Positions 24,301 through 29,800 of a stretch of DNA of 64,000 bases are shown piece after piece. The notes beneath the pieces are model-generated. The model saw nothing but the letters and a program-made list of their open reading frames with translations. It was not told where the DNA came from and did not search any database. This DNA is from Mortierella sp. BCC40632. Taxonomy: Eukaryota; Mortierellomycota; Mortierellomycetes; Mortierellales; Mortierellaceae. The position numbers were made by a program, and so were the translations under genes. The stretch is from positions 1 to 64,000 of the forward strand of contig WAEK01000036.1 in the NCBI GenBank assembly GCA_011634665.1. The letters are read 5' to 3'. Positions within the stretch are counted from its first letter, which is position 1. Each line of letters begins with the position of its first letter.

Positions 24301-24494
24301 CTTGTTACCGTACATGGGTCATTACTCCATCCACCTACGGACTTGCGGCCGAGGCTTGGTATCATAAGTTTTAGGGTGTCCCCGGAATTTGGCAGTATGA
24401 ACCCAATAAATGTTTTCCCAAAACATTTGGCAGGTGAATCAATTAAATAACTATTAACTATACTTAAAAATGGATGAGTTTTTAAAAGTTTCAA
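3342..24494 (-). CDS. cob: Apocytochrome b (seven exons)
   Basis: Cytochrome b is the membrane core of respiratory complex III. Exons run downwards: 24432-24494, 22466-22714, 19708-19788, 14058-14093, about 12831-13013, about 3770-4170 and 3342-3488. Joined, they give about 385 codons, the usual length. Landmarks in order are [86 protein letters not shown] and [10 protein letters not shown], ending at ..LGTKTK then TAG. Exon 5 has two homopolymer shifts (near 12905-12925); the others read through. Exon edges are set by homology and by the usual T/G ends of group I introns; the edges of exons 5 and 6 are approximate. A tail-like AACACCCC follows the stop. Confidence 0.93.
3489..3769 (-). other. 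cob intron 6, group I without ORF
   Basis: This intron of about 280 bases separates codons for NFLILG and WIGANHP. On the minus strand it carries the group I core segment GAACGTTCAACGACTA and, further on, ACATAGTCTAA, the P7-forming R and S elements. No ORF is present. The core closely matches that of cob intron 2, so the two are relatives at different sites of one gene. Confidence 0.85.
4300..4440 (-). ncRNA. Group I intron core of cob intron 5 (3' part)
   Basis: The minus strand shows ACTAGTGAAAACGGTTAA, AGACCGTCGGT, ATCGCTACAGACTGGGTCAC and GCTTAATGTACAGTCG. This is the conserved pairing set also seen near 13130-13265, 14270-14430 and 30960-31085. It lies about 130 bases before exon 6, as expected for the catalytic end of the intron. 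Confidence 0.85.
4677..4718 (-). repeat. GC hairpin cluster, family A (target GAAAC)
   Basis: On the plus strand AGAAAC, a GC hairpin, the inverted copy GTTTC, a second GC hairpin, then AGAAAC again. It interrupts the NUMOD1 region of a GIY-YIG gene. Confidence 0.8.
5266..5312 (-). repeat. GC hairpin cluster, family B (AGCT type)
   Basis: The core is GCTCCC..GGGCGCTC..CCGCCCGGGG..GGGGAGCT, sitting at GCTC in GIY-YIG codons. It is almost identical to the copy at 47154-47203 and related to copies at 39516, 43492, 43759 and 48633. Confidence 0.8.
5443..5491 (-). repeat. GC hairpin cluster, family A (target GCTTTACC)
   Basis: Plus strand: GCTTTACC (5443-5450), GC hairpin, inverted copy GGTAAAGC (5465-5472), GC hairpin, GCTTTACC (5484-5491). 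The target codes for the GKAG residues just before the GIY motif; the uninterrupted version is seen at 40681. The net gain of 41 bases shifts the frame. Confidence 0.9.
5892..6636 (-). pseudogene. LAGLIDADG homing endonuclease, one frameshift
   Basis: The first part has the motif [11 protein letters not shown] with [10 protein letters not shown] and [12 protein letters not shown]; the second has the motif [22 protein letters not shown] and [13 protein letters not shown] at the end. The two parts are in different frames that overlap near 6181-6281. One base change would give about 240 residues, the usual length for two-motif enzymes of this type. It may be intact if that shift is a sequencing error. 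It lies in cob intron 5. Confidence 0.85.
6843..7747 (-). pseudogene. GIY-YIG endonuclease with a nad4L leader, broken
   Basis: It begins [10 protein letters not shown], then the linker [11 protein letters not shown] and [15 protein letters not shown]. The frame is lost near 7560 and picked up in pieces through 7200-7500. NUMOD3 ([15 protein letters not shown]) and NUMOD1 ([16 protein letters not shown]) are in frame again over 6843-7103. The 130 bases upstream (7748-7880) match the leader of nad4L at 35322-35450. The cassette is flanked by direct repeats of ATGATCTTTAACCAGGGAT at 6690-6708 and 8128-8146. Confidence 0.8.
7748..7880 (-). promoter_or_regulatory. Copy of the nad4L leader
   Basis: It shares TTTGTTCCCAATGTG, ATTAATCAC and TTATTTGACACACTTTAT with the stretch directly upstream of nad4L (35322-35440). 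A shorter copy lies near 55255-55300. All three are on the minus strand, just upstream of an ORF start. A role in expression is inferred from position only. Confidence 0.75.
8381..9458 (-). CDS. GIY-YIG homing endonuclease with a cox1-like start
   Basis: A body of 295 codons (8381-9268) is open: [51 protein letters not shown], four NUMOD3 repeats, and the NUMOD1 end [21 protein letters not shown]. Upstream, 9270-9458 encodes [17 protein letters not shown], a copy of the cox1 N-terminus, joined to the linker VPIIVYSD by a shift near 9269. It is the most complete of the cox1-leader cassettes. It lies between the two halves of the second LAGLIDADG motif of the split host gene. Confidence 0.88.
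9459..9660 (-). promoter_or_regulatory. Copy of the cox1 upstream leader
   Basis: It carries TATTTGACAATCCTTTATTTATTAAAT-type sequence followed further out by GATTATGTAATTAATTA, in the same order and spacing as upstream of cox1 exon 1 (61770-62002, plus strand). The same block lies upstream of GIY-YIG genes at 5711, 15543, 18812 and 32029. Confidence 0.75.
10156..10832 (-). pseudogene. LAGLIDADG endonuclease cassette, frameshifted
   Basis: N-terminal frame: [18 protein letters not shown], first motif [21 protein letters not shown]-terminal frame (10156-10437): [12 protein letters not shown], second motif AYWAMDDGS, then [16 protein letters not shown] and [11 protein letters not shown]. Pieces between (PARKPDF-like, RVYFIT-like) need a shift near 10450-10600. 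It is closely related to the intact gene at 20568-21296. Its tRNA-like leader is at 10833-10907, and AACACCCCGTTGGGCCCC follows it. It sits at the codons for the first motif of the split host LAGLIDADG gene. Confidence 0.85.
10833..10907 (-). ncRNA. tRNA-like leader of a LAGLIDADG cassette
   Basis: On the minus strand GATAGTTTAATACAAATC is followed by a hairpin ATGTC..GACAT and a T-arm-like AAGTTCAAATCTA directly before the start codon. Two relatives lie at 29737-29820 and 51358-51430. No good acceptor stem is seen, so it is not called a functional tRNA. Confidence 0.55.
11027..11071 (-). repeat. GC hairpin cluster, family A (target GCTTTAC)
   Basis: Plus strand: GCTTTACC (11027-11034), GC hairpin, GGTAAAGC (11045-11052), GC hairpin, GCTTTACT (11064-11071). 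It interrupts the codons for LSKAER in the split LAGLIDADG gene, a gene family different from the GIY-YIG targets of other copies. Confidence 0.88.
11140..11340. other. Spacer inside cob intron 5
   Basis: AT-rich. It holds a tail-like element at 11138-11155 (minus strand TTAACACCC..CCCGTTG) between the nad2-leader GIY-YIG gene and the split LAGLIDADG gene. No gene was recognised. Confidence 0.5.
11937..11986 (-). repeat. GC hairpin cluster, family A (target GCTTTACC)
   Basis: Plus strand: GCTTTACC (11937-11944), GC hairpin, GGTAAAGC (11960-11967), GC hairpin, GCTTTACC (11979-11986). It is at the same GIY-YIG codon as the clusters at 5443 and 26612. Confidence 0.9.
12238..12298 (-). repeat. 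Tandem repeat, 2 copies
   Basis: Two copies of the unit AAATGTCAAATAATTATAAA lie in the nad2-like start of the GIY-YIG gene. They encode YNYLTFLFI twice on the minus strand. Confidence 0.8.
12470..12700 (-). ncRNA. Group I intron core at the 5' side of cob intron 5
   Basis: The minus strand reads AATCAGCAGGTAACC (P-Q type segment), CCTCAGAGACTACACGC and GATGATATAGTCC, the classical group IB core signatures, beginning about 140 bases after the end of exon 5. The second core lies 8 kb away, next to exon 6. Confidence 0.8.
13014..14057 (-). other. cob intron 4, group I
   Basis: It lies between exon 4 (YGQMSFWG) and exon 5 (ATVITN). The group I core is at 13130-13265 (ATGAAAACGGTTAA, AGACCGTCGG, ACAGACTGG, TTAATGTACAGTCG). 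It is about 1.04 kb long and holds one decayed LAGLIDADG gene. Confidence 0.85.
13370..13990 (-). pseudogene. Decayed LAGLIDADG endonuclease of cob intron 4
   Basis: The minus strand gives [12 protein letters not shown] (first motif), [17 protein letters not shown] and, after shifts, a second-motif trace SKMMEEK (from IQDDGGK) with further family residues. Many stops and shifts occur along its whole length, including places without homopolymers. It looks truly decayed. Confidence 0.7.
14058..14093 (-). CDS. cob: cob exon 4 (12 codons)
   Basis: A mini-exon encoding [12 protein letters not shown], placed by its exact fit between exon 3 (..ITGFLG) and exon 5 (ATVITN..). It is flanked by introns 3 and 4, each with its own core immediately on the expected side. 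Confidence 0.9.
14560..15542 (-). pseudogene. GIY-YIG endonuclease, broken
   Basis: Pieces in order: MDINKKYF, a linker, [55 protein letters not shown], several damaged NUMOD3 repeats and a NUMOD1-like end. Frame shifts are frequent. A family A GC cluster lies at 15020-15064. The upstream 200 bases (15543-15740) carry the cox1-type leader block. Confidence 0.75.
15020..15064 (-). repeat. GC hairpin cluster, family A (target AGTTTCTG)
   Basis: Plus strand: AGTTTCTG (15020-15027), GC hairpin, inverted copy GGAAAC (15040-15045), GC hairpin, AGTTTCTG (15057-15064). It interrupts NUMOD3 codons. Confidence 0.85.
15743..16160. other. Spacer inside cob intron 3
   Basis: No gene was recognised. A GC cluster lies at about 15935-15972 (CCCGGCCCGCGCCACTGCTG). 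The stretch 16050-16130 resembles 20190-20270 in cob intron 2 and includes AATAGGACTAT; it may be a remnant of intron structure. Confidence 0.4.
16170..16640 (-). pseudogene. GIY-YIG endonuclease fragment
   Basis: NUMOD3-type region only: [34 protein letters not shown], then a NUMOD1-like end. The catalytic GIY-YIG part is absent. Confidence 0.65.
16735..17497 (-). pseudogene. LAGLIDADG endonuclease, one or two frameshifts
   Basis: The start is [21 protein letters not shown]. It contains [13 protein letters not shown], first motif [23 protein letters not shown] and [10 protein letters not shown]. After a shift near 17065 it continues [15 protein letters not shown] (second motif, with GDS in place of the usual GDGS), [20 protein letters not shown] and RSMPKL. 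A tail-like GGGGGGGTGT block lies at 16685-16700. If the shift is an error, the gene would be full length. Confidence 0.82.
17637..18811 (-). pseudogene. GIY-YIG endonuclease with a cox1-like start, broken
   Basis: ATG at 18809-18811 begins a cox1-like [19 protein letters not shown], extended by poly-A/T runs. The linker is damaged, then [22 protein letters not shown], [25 protein letters not shown]3 [19 protein letters not shown]1 [20 protein letters not shown] second GIY-YIG end piece ([12 protein letters not shown]) is fused at 17640-17730. Many frame breaks. Confidence 0.75.
18812..19010 (-). promoter_or_regulatory. Copy of the cox1 upstream leader
   Basis: It holds GTTTGACAATCCTTTATTTA, ATTTAAATTAG and GATTATGTAATTAATTATTA, matching the plus-strand stretch before cox1 exon 1. 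Confidence 0.75.
19087..19127 (-). repeat. GC hairpin cluster, family A (target AGTTTCCTC)
   Basis: Plus strand: AGTTTCCTC (19087-19095), GC hairpin, inverted copy GGAAAC (19104-19109), GC hairpin, AGTTTCCTC (19119-19127). It interrupts NUMOD3 codons at the end of the GIY-YIG ORF of cob intron 3. Confidence 0.9.
19132..19788 (-). CDS. cob exon 3 with in-frame GIY-YIG intron ORF
   Basis: The first 27 codons ([20 protein letters not shown]) are cob exon 3. The frame continues through intron 3 into [61 protein letters not shown] and [11 protein letters not shown]. It is a GIY-YIG nuclease made as an exon-intron fusion, a usual mode for intron-encoded enzymes. The C-terminal repeat region beyond 19132 is cut short by a stop next to the GC cluster. 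Its [18 protein letters not shown] style differs from most GIY-YIG genes here. Confidence 0.85.
   Translation of the reverse strand, partial: SYKAPRIMLWSIGVIIFLLLIITGFLGLETSLKWLNISIQSEPFQQTSFLVSTIVPISSQNNSSNKEDNKLSYWLNHYNIKPELIYESLYKDEIKENIKIETKKKAGIYGIFNIKTGDFYIGSAITNKFYSRFYKHLIKGIGSKYVFNSVNKYGIENFAFVILEFFPEEVTKKNNKELMSLETKYLKKFNPSFNILLEAGNIFGFKHTEESKKKNKKT
19797..20085 (-). ncRNA. Group I intron core of cob intron 2
   Basis: The conserved R and S segments are separated by a stem closed by TTGGTTGATAACATAGTC. This closely parallels cob intron 6 (3500-3766): TTCGCTGCAAATTG, TTGAACG and the TTATCGATAAAG end are shared. Confidence 0.85.
20380..20530 (-). pseudogene. GIY-YIG C-terminal fragment
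   Basis: The minus strand encodes [19 protein letters not shown] then [10 protein letters not shown], the last part of a NUMOD1 domain. It may be the severed end of the GIY-YIG gene at 21545-22465, from which it is separated by the LAGLIDADG cassette at 20568-21296. Confidence 0.55.
20568..21296 (-). CDS. LAGLIDADG homing endonuclease, intact
   Basis: 242 open codons. N-terminus with a mitochondrial-style [11 protein letters not shown], first motif [11 protein letters not shown] at about residue 60, [34 protein letters not shown], second motif [23 protein letters not shown] and [10 protein letters not shown] at the end. Both catalytic acidic residues are in place. It is the best representative of the cassette family also found at 10156, 29018, 50669 and 53968. 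It ends before ATTACACCCCCC, its tail element. Upstream is a GC double hairpin shared with 43225-43290. Confidence 0.92.
   Translation of the reverse strand: MGRLNFNFLYNVIMLFNNLFQYRSLNRFYSTKRLTNVERNSFNVPQHLHEVIIGSCLGDLIAVRKTLIHNTYFQFKQGLVNKEYIYHLFDLFLSFTNMETPKHLPYLDKRSNKTYTSINFHTYRLPCFNYYHELFYINGIKRIPLNIGELLTPVSLAYWAMDDGAKKNKSFIFCTDSYTFEEVQLLINVLKQNFDLNCSIHKITEKEQYRIYIKLDSIDKFISLVRPHFHESMMYKLIVNTD
21285..21347 (-). repeat. GC double-hairpin repeat
   Basis: On the minus strand, ACCTGCTGTCTTTCTGTCC followed by CTCTGCATGCTTGCGGA and GGGTAATGGGAAGATTA. The same sequence stands on the plus strand at 43225-43286. Confidence 0.85.
21545..22465 (-). pseudogene. GIY-YIG endonuclease fused to cob exon 2 via an exon-3 mimic
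   Basis: The frame of exon 2 (..KGLYYG) runs on into [12 protein letters not shown] then [18 protein letters not shown], a diverged copy of exon 3, then the linker [14 protein letters not shown]. After one shift near 22210 it continues [42 protein letters not shown]3 repeats ([15 protein letters not shown]) and, after another shift, NUMOD1 ([16 protein letters not shown]), where it breaks off. Nearly complete apart from the two shifts. Confidence 0.85.
23159..23965 (-). pseudogene. GIY-YIG endonuclease of cob intron 1, frameshifted
   Basis: Linker [13 protein letters not shown], then [21 protein letters not shown] (23748-23930), a gap with an A-run shift near 23710, then [24 protein letters not shown]3 repeats ([46 protein letters not shown]) and NUMOD1 ([20 protein letters not shown]) to a stop at 23159. 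Two shifts only, both at runs; it may be functional in a corrected sequence. Confidence 0.82.
24100..24240 (-). pseudogene. Truncated LAGLIDADG N-terminus in cob intron 1
   Basis: The minus strand gives [17 protein letters not shown], which matches [18 protein letters not shown] of the LAGLIDADG gene of nad5 intron 2. The homology ends shortly after, where the GIY-YIG gene takes over. Confidence 0.75.
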
Positions 24495-24499
24495 AATAT

Positions 24500-24952
24500 T
24501 TTTATATTTTTTATATTCCTCAATCTTCCATCACTATAAAATCAAAATTAATAATGCTTTATTAAGACAAAATGAAAAAGGTATATTCCTTTACAGAAAT
24601 ATAATATTTTTATTATTTACATCTATCTTTTTATTAGGCACTAAAGAATTTCTTTTTCCTAGAAGAAAGAAAACTTTTTAAATAAAAATTCATGAAAAAT
24701 AATAAAATAAATTAGTTTTTAATTTAGAGTTATTTTTTAGCTTCCTCACATATAATATTAATATTATGGGTTTAAATTTTAACTAAATAAGCACTTTAAT
24801 TTATTATAAAAAATAATTAAGTATTTTTATTGGTTTAAATAAAAAAATAACGAAATATTCAACTTAATTAAAAAAAATTAAAGAATTCAATAATATACAG
24901 ATCTGTATACTATATTAAATAATATTACCTTAATATAAAGGTAGAAATTTGT
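24500..24952. repeat. AT-rich spacer; partner of an inverted duplication
   Basis: 24750-25040 (minus strand) is repeated on the plus strand at about 40070-40380. Shared words include ACCTTTATATTAAGGTA, AATATAGTATACAGA, AAATTAAAGTGCTTATTTAG and AAACCCAT. No gene is seen apart from the trnM at its end. Confidence 0.8.
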
Positions 24953-25023
24953 TAAGACAAGGAAGAGTCGAACTTCCATCAGTTCCGTTATGAGCAGAAA
25001 GCTTTACGTTAAGCTATTGTCTT
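24953..25023 (-). tRNA. trnM: tRNA-Met (CAU)
   Basis: Acceptor AAGACAA/TTGTCTT, D arm TAGCTTAACGTAAAGC, anticodon stem TTCTG/CGGAA with loop CTCATAA, T arm GGAAG/CTTCC with TTCGACT. All arms pair. Confidence 0.9.
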
Positions 25024-25149
25024 ATTAATATAATTTTAATTAAATAACCCGTTAAATAATCACTCTATATTTATTTTAGTATGCTCGGGGGGCCAACGGG
25101 GAGTTTGTTTTGGTTTGGGCGGGAGAAGAATCGAACTTATTTAAAAACC

Positions 25150-25680
25150 TAGTTTGGGATATATCCGTTATCTACTGATGCTAAATTTCGACTAGTACTA
25201 GAAAAGATTAGTTAATCCTGTTGGACCTACTAATTCTAGTGTACCTCTATCGATGATTTTTATGAGTCATATATCTAGATTTAAAAACTAAACCAACTAA
25301 ACGAGAATAAACTAAATCAAAAAAAGTATTTTTGGTTAAGGAACGTATATATCGTTCTTCCCAATTTGAACAGTTTAATTTCAACCAGGATATTTGGTAC
25401 AAACTCGTAAAATAATAAAAGTACCTAAAAATCACAAATTGTTAAGATAGATGGTAACAATTTAATGAACAATGGTATTGCAAATTCAGCATCTAAAAAA
25501 TTATATTATTAGGATGAACAAATATTGCATTAGCATTAAAAAAAAAATCTGAACCCATCCCGATAAACAAGTCTTTTGATAAATAACCGAAAACTACTGA
25601 TAACATAGCTAATATACCTAATGGGATTGCCATAAAAAAAGGAGCTTCGTGTGTATTCTCATAGTTATTGTCGGTTAGTG
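25150..25680 (-). pseudogene. Second copy of the nad5 3' end
   Basis: The minus strand encodes, with shifts, [85 protein letters not shown] and DNGYIPN. This is the same stretch as 27030-27550 in nad5, with scattered differences. It begins just after the GIY-YIG gene that is fused to the end of nad5. It fits a displaced original 3' end left behind by that insertion. A tail element (AACTCCCCGTTGGCCCC) follows at 25085-25106. Confidence 0.88.
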
Positions 25681-25799
25681 TTATAGCCTTGCTTGCGTAG
25701 CAACAGACACTTTAACAAGAAATTATGAGTAATTTCATGACCCTTATAACATAGGCTCCAGCTATTATTTTTTAGCTATTATCTCTTACTAAAAATGAA

Positions 25800-26706
25800 G
25801 ATAAAATCCATCCATTTTTTTATATAATTTATTTTTTATCTAAATAATTTGTTATAGTACGTGTGGAACAGTCAAAAGAATTTAGCAGCATCAGTACAAG
25901 TATTAAAAGATTTATACAGTATAGTTTCTTTTTGTCTCTGGATTTAATGAATAAACATATACTATTTTACTCACTGGGTTATTTTTTTCACCAGCTCTTG
26001 AAGACTCATTAAAGCTTTAGTATCATCAGCAGTATGTGTTTTACCAAACATCGGATTATTCTTACCTAAATTGATTTCACTTAATAAGGCCTTAGTATCA
26101 GCAGTATGAAATTTTCCAAATCTAGGACTATTCTCACCTAAATTGATTTCACTCAATAAAGCTTTAGTGTCTGCTGAATGAGATTTACCTAAAAAACCTC
26201 GAGGGTTTTATCACCAATCATGCAACACTAATTAAAGTTTTAGTTTCTGCAGAAAGAGATTTATTAAATAATGATTTGTACCACTTCTTTTAGCTATTGA
26301 TTCTTCACTATGTTTGAATCCTAGGGAAGATCCGGCTGCGCGCTATTTTAAGTATATTATAAGTATTAGGTTCGTCTACCAAAAATATTATATCAAGATA
26401 TTTTTGCTCACTTTCAATGATTAAATTATGTGATTCTTCAACAGATAATCCCGAGATATTTATATATTCTAAGATTGATAAAGTAAATGCTGAATATCCG
26501 TGATGAAGAAGTCCTCTAGAAATATAATAATCTTGTAATCGATTAGATAAATCAAATGCAGAACCAATATAAATTCTATCGCTTTCTATATGTTTCCACA
26601 TATAAATACCAGCTTTACCTCCCCCGGGGGGGGGTAAAGCCCCCCAGGGGAGCTTTACCTTTGTTTTCTGATAAAATGATAGATTTTTTAGAATTAGCAT
26701 TATCAT
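25800..26706 (-). pseudogene. GIY-YIG endonuclease fused to the nad5 C-terminus
   Basis: The nad5 frame runs into YDNANSKKSIILSENKGK, where a GC cluster (26612-26659) shifts it. Then [55 protein letters not shown], damaged NUMOD3 repeats (LGENSPRFGKFHTADTKAL) and a NUMOD1-like end near 25800. Without the GC cluster nad5 and the nuclease would be one reading frame. Both flanks are nad5 3' sequence, the usual footprint of a HEG that brings its own gene end. Confidence 0.82.
26612..26659 (-). repeat. GC hairpin cluster, family A (target GCTTTACC)
   Basis: Plus strand: GCTTTACC (26612-26619), GC hairpin, GGTAAAGC (26633-26640), GC hairpin, GCTTTACC (26652-26659). Confidence 0.9.
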
Positions 26707-26839
26707 ATATTTTTAAAGGATTAAAATTAATAAAATTCGTCATTTTCGGCTCTAAATCTGTATTAATCCCATTATTGTTTTCAATATTTTTTCTAAATAA
26801 ACTTGACATATGAAATTTTCGAGTTTGATATGTAGTCCC

Positions 26840-29800
26840 AAAAGAACCTAATTTATTTACTTTATTTAAATAAAAAGAACCTTCTGAGTGGGGGGAGTTT
26901 GTCTTTGTTGTAAAACGACGAGAATTTAAAACAAATAAAGTAGAAACAAACACTAATAGTAATCTTGCATCATCTAGGTATAACACTGATGCTGTTAATG
27001 TGATAACAGATAAAATGATATACAAGGCGTAGTTTGGGATGTACCCATTATCTACTGAAGCTAAATTTCTACTAGTACTAGAGAATAAATTAGTCAATCC
27101 TGTTGGACCTACTAATTCTAGTACACCTCTATCCACTACTTTTGTGTGTTATGTATCTAAATTAAGGATTAAAACTACTAAACGAGAATAAACTAAATCA
27201 AAAAAAATATTTTTGGTTAAGGAACGTATATATCGTTCTTCCCAATTTAGACAGTTTAATTTCAACTAAAATGTTGGGAACAAACTCATAGAATAATAAT
27301 GTACCTACAAAACCAAAAATTGTTAAGATAGATGGTAATAATTTAATGAACAATGGTATTGCAAATTCAGCATCCACAAAGTATAATATTGTTTGGATGA
27401 ATGAATACTGCATTTCAAAAAAATCACTTCCCATTCAATAAACAGATCTTTACTTAAATAACCAAAAACTACTGACAGTATAGCAAGTATTCTAATGGAA
27501 TTGCCATAAAAAAAGGAGCTTCATGAGTATTCTCATAATTATTTCTAGGACCATTAGGTATTGAAAAGAATGTTAAATATAACAATCTAGTAGTATAAAT
27601 AGAAGTAAAAAAAAGCTGCTAAGGTTGTTAACCAATAGGCGAAAAGAACCTTGAAATGTGTACTGTCCGAATCCTGATAATATAATTATCTCTTTCGAAT
27701 AGAAACCAGATAAGAACGGAAAAGCGATGTTACTTAGAGCGGCTATAAACATTACTACGAAAGTATACGGCAATAAGTGAGCTAAACCTCCCATTTTTCT
27801 AACGTCCTGTTCATCAGCCATCGCATGGATAACTGAACCGGCTGCTAAAAAAAAAAGTGCTTTTAAAAAAGCATGATTAATAATATGATAAAAAGCTATG
27901 TTATATTGGCTTAAACCACAAACTGCACCTAAATATCTAATTGACTAGCTGTTGAATAAGCAATTATTCGTTTAAGATCATTTTGAACTAATCCGATAGA
28001 AGCAAAAACAAATGCAGATAATGAACCTAAACATGTGATTATTATTAATGCTGTACTACTATATTCTAATAATGGTGAAGTTCTAATCATTAAAAAAATT
28101 CCAGCTGTTACCATTGTCGCTGAGTGAATTAAAGCTGAAACTGGGTAGGACCCTCCATGGCCGTAGGTAGCCAAGCGTGCAGACCTAATTGAGCGGACTT
28201 AGCCATAACACCTATTAATAAACATAAACTAATAAATGTTAAAATATCAGTATTAATATATGGAGCTAAAAAGAGAATATATTAGAATAATCTAAATTCC
28301 CAAATACAAAAATAATTGCAAAAAGAGCAATAGACATTCCCCAATCACCTACTTTATTAGTAACTATAGCTTGTATTGCTGATTTAGTAGCAGCTATTCT
28401 TGTAAACCAAAAACTAATTAGTAAATACGAGCAAACACCTACACCTTCCCAACCTACGAATAATACTAATAAATTATCTCCACATACTAATAATAGCATA
28501 GAAAGTAAAAGCTGATAAATAACTAAAAAGAATCTCTGAGTGTGCATGGCAATCAAATTAATCATGCAATTAAATATTAGAAATATCTCTACCTCTATTT
28601 ATCCCAGACTTTATTTTTTCCGTATTAAATTTAATCCTTCAGGTGTAAGATGAGAATTATCTATCATTAACATAACAACTTTACACCAATCAAGATAATC
28701 AAGATGTTTTACACCAAGCAAAAGGATTTTCCTTAAATAGAGGGATTATTATATTAGAGATATCCGAAAATTTAGTAATCATTATTACTACAGCAGCTTT
28801 ATCGGAATACTTATACAATTTTCCAGCACCTAGATATTTTATGATAGTTTCCATTAATTTTTTATCTCTATCATGTTGATTAATTCTAAATCTTAATTGA
28901 ACTCGAAAACCTGTTTTACTTCTTGATTGGCTAATTCTTATATCGAAATATACTAGTTTATAGGGGCCCGATGGGGGTGTTTAAAAAAATAAAATTAATT
29001 ATAACACTTAAAATAGATTATCCGTTACTATCAATGTTGTCCTTACTCATTTTATACATCATAGATGGCACAAAATAAGGTGAAACTAAATTTCTTAAAT
29101 CATTTAAGGATTTAGTTCTCACGTAAATTCTTAATTTATTAGAATCTCGTTTCATAGGATTACAATTAATATTGAATTTCTCCTTTAAAACAGATATAAG
29201 TAATAATACTTCTTGTTCTGAATAAGATTCAGTACAAATGCTTAAACTAGTACTGTGTTTAAAAGAATCATCCATTAACCAATAAGCTAAAGATCTAGAA
29301 GTTAAAAGTTCACCAATGTTCAAAGGAATTCTCTTAACTCCATCTACATAAAATAAATCACGATAATAATTGAAACAAGGTAAAGAATAAGTGGCAAAAG
29401 AAACCCTAGAGTAAATTTTCCCTGTTCGAAAATCAGGTTTACGTTCACCGTATTTAGGGCCTGTACCACAATAACCTTTAAATAAATCATATAAATGTAA
29501 TAAATATGCTTCATTTATTAAACCTTGCTCAAATACTAATAAAGCATTTCTATAATCTCTACGGATATGTAAATCTCTAAAAAGATAAGCCTATAATTAC
29601 CTCATGTAATTCTGGAGAAACAGTAAAAAAAATTTCTCTCAACATTAGTTAATCTTTTTTTAGTACTATAAGATCTATTAACAAAACCTGCACCTTTTAC
29701 AGAACCAGCACCTATTAATTTAAAAATTGTAAACATATTAGACTTGAACTTTTGATGACGTGCTAATTAAAGCTCGACTTGAATTAAACTATCTTTTAAT

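Larger units (their letters stand above)
22715..24431 (-). other. cob intron 1, group IB
   Basis: It starts GCCAAATGTTTTGGGAAAA and ends ATTTGATTGCCATG. The core is in the first 130 bases (GCCAAATTCCGGGGA, CTAAAACTTATGATACCAAG, CGGACTTGC complement). It is a sister of nad5 intron 2, with the same start, core and end. A LAGLIDADG start (24100-24240) is truncated and a GIY-YIG gene follows. Confidence 0.9.
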
